A stretch of DNA of 64,000 nucleotides from Brachynemurus nebulosus (taxonomy: Eukaryota > Arthropoda > Insecta > Neuroptera > Myrmeleontidae): assembly GCA_035578155.1 (NCBI GenBank), contig JAPWDM010000005.1, positions 51,838,454 to 51,902,453 of the forward strand, read 5' to 3'. This document shows, in pieces, positions 62,100 to 64,000 of this stretch. Position 1 is the first letter of the stretch. The number at the start of each line of letters is the position of its first letter. A model generated the notes under the pieces. That model had not been told where the DNA came from. It searched no databases and worked only from the letters and a program-made list of their open reading frames with translations. Made by a program: the position numbers and the translations under genes.

Positions 62100-63494
62100 C
62101 TTGATTATAGTTGAAATTTTATGCAGACCCTGAAACAAAATTTAAATTTGTTCTTTCTAAACACGAACGTATTAATTAACAAACAAAAAATCTTGAACAA
62201 TGTAATGAGAATAATTATTTGTCAATGATAGATAAGTCGACAGGTTTTAATTTTATTTAAAAAAAAAAAAGAAAAAAAGAAATTTACCTACAATTACTTG
62301 AACAAAAATAATTATGTCTCTAAAAATCTGACACTCAGTGACCTACTTCCAAAACATTTGTCTATTTAGCTTGGATCTAGTTTAAATAATTTACGTAATA
62401 ATATTTCAATTTTGATCGGCAATATTGCATTAAAATGTCGTAACTTACTTTTTTCTTTCGAAATGCAATTCCCAAGCTTTCTTATTTTCTGCTTTAACAA
62501 TTTTTATTATTAATTGCGGCAATCGGGCAATATACCATTTTTTGTTCCATTTATGGTTATATACATTTTCGTCCGATTTTATTACCGGTAATACCAAATT
62601 TTATTCAAATTATTTTATATAATATAGAAAACAAATACCGGTAATACAAGAGACTTATATTTTATTTATTTCCGATATAGTATATTTGAAATAAATATGA
62701 TATTAATTAATTTGTATTGTTAATAATATATCTATACCTCATTTCAGATACAACTGATCATGAGTTTTCGTTAAGAAATTAAATAATTCTTATATTCGAA
62801 ACAAATCAATCTTCTATTCTTTTCTAAAAATAAACCGCAAATTTAAAATTTACATAAATGCAATAATAAAAGAGATAAAACCAAGAAAACGGAAATTATT
62901 TAAATTCAAAGTGACGAAGCATGGTTAAATTTGAATGAAATGAACCATACTTAGTTGTAATAAGTATATAATATTGTTTTTTCTGTATTGGGGTAATTGA
63001 AATATTCCCTAAATTTTTCTTTCAAAAGTTTTTCAGTTACTTTATACAGTTCTTTTAATATTATAGCTTTATTATTAAATAAATTAATCGATAATTTATT
63101 ATTAAAAGTGTTTTAATTTGATAATACACAATTGTAACAAATTTTTAACTTTTTTGCCAAAAGAAATCATAACGACTCTATGAATTGTCAAAATCGGTAA
63201 ACGATAACAGGAACATTCAATAAACAGGGTGTAGATTTCATATTTTTCAGGCTTGATGGCATAAGGTTACCCTTAAAAAAATTTGTTTAAATAACACCTA
63301 TATGTGTGAAATTATTTAGCTTATTTTTCCTTATTTTCATACATGTCTGGATAACACCGGCAACATTTGCCAACAATGCGACAACAATTTTATAATTAAC
63401 CCCAAATCTTATAATTAGGTATCGGATATTTTTCGGATCAAATAACAACGTGTTTTGTATATGCAGGCAGATAGACAGATAATATATTTATATA

Positions 63495-63586
<92 letters not shown>

Positions 63587-63778
63587 TTATCAAAATATCT
63601 ATTCGTTTTTGTTCACATTCATCACATTAAGTGCGATATATACTTGAATACACAAAACACGAATGCTGTTTGATGCGAAAAATGTCCGATACCTACTTAT
63701 AATCATAAAAAACCTCCCAGTTTCGTAAAAATTAAATCTTATTTAATTTTTATTGCAATGATTTTTAAAAAAAAATAA
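62100..63778. other. Non-genic AT-rich stretch
   Basis: No gene. TACCGGTAATAC occurs twice (62585 and 62638) in related orientation. A (TA)n array lies at 63490-63584. Confidence 0.45.
63490..63584. repeat. (TA)n microsatellite
   Basis: A TA run of about 95 bases. The frame across it (63455-63673) is an artefact. Confidence 0.95.
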
Positions 63779-63780
63779 TA

Positions 63781-64000
63781 CAGCTGAACTCTTTTTTTAC
63801 GGTGGATAGATACCGCATAAAAAAGATCGCACAAAAAAAAAAATATATTCAAAAATATCCTAAATAGCTATATAAGTATAGTTCGATCCAGATTGTACAA
63901 AAAACGTTTTTTACGCGGTTGGTCGGGACCGCATAAAAAAATTTCATCGAAAAAACATCACTTAAAACGCTCAAAACTTAGCAATTTCCTTAGAAGTTGC
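63781..64000. mobile_element. pogo-like element, left end, cut by the window edge
   Basis: TA at 63779-63780 is followed by CAGCTGAACTCTTTTTTTAC, then GATACCGCATAAAAAAGATC. The second phrase recurs at 63929 (GGACCGCATAAAAAAATTTC). A CAG start after TA with such a subterminal region is typical of pogo/Tigger elements. The other end lies outside the window. Confidence 0.5.

Overview
The window looks like non-genic DNA from an insect nuclear genome. It is strongly AT-rich, carries at least ten long (TA)n microsatellites, and is packed with cut-and-paste DNA transposons and non-autonomous derivatives of kinds common in insects. The species cannot be fixed from the sequence. The mariner, Tc1, piggyBac, hAT and Jockey relatives together fit an arthropod. 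Hemiptera or Diptera would both be plausible. I see no intact host protein gene, rRNA, tRNA or CRISPR array, and nothing bacterial. Most open frames are (TA)n translations (Tyr-Ile repeats) or chance frames in AT-rich DNA.

Layout. 1-13 kb: a string of TA-flanked terminal-inverted-repeat elements, including a dead mariner (2468-3321), a dead Tc1-like element (3904-4808), a piggyBac-type MITE (5425-6347), a hAT MITE with a perfect 8-bp target duplication (8558-8720), a pogo/Tigger-like zinc-finger remnant (9199-9440, minus) and a pogo-like element (10684-12207). 13.7-18.3 kb: a three-layer nest. A second copy of the piggyBac MITE (13772-18323) is split by a (TA)n-bearing Helitron/DINE-like repeat (14451-18080), which itself holds a TA-flanked MITE (15044-15977) and a tandem array of 120-bp units. 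21-32 kb: a second copy of the nested MITE abutting a foldback element, a piggyBac-like element with a repeated palindrome, and a foldback element with a 10-bp duplication. 32-46 kb: hAT derivatives, the best being an internally deleted element at 43990-45674 that still encodes a zinc-finger transposase N-terminus. 46-54 kb: another DINE-like copy, a fresh 5'-truncated Jockey-type LINE (47158-47918), three long hairpins, a ~168-bp tandem repeat and a remnant transposon. 54-64 kb: further MITEs, a third full DINE-like copy, a 1.3-kb TA-flanked element and the start of a pogo-like element cut by the window edge.

The genes do not form a pathway. The biology here is transposon history: defective transposase genes, the MITEs they may have mobilised, nesting that orders the insertions in time, and long perfect hairpins that could give rise to double-stranded RNA if transcribed. 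A few ATG-plus-splice-donor segments (near 38.2, 53.1 and 59.6 kb) could be first exons of host genes but are unproven.
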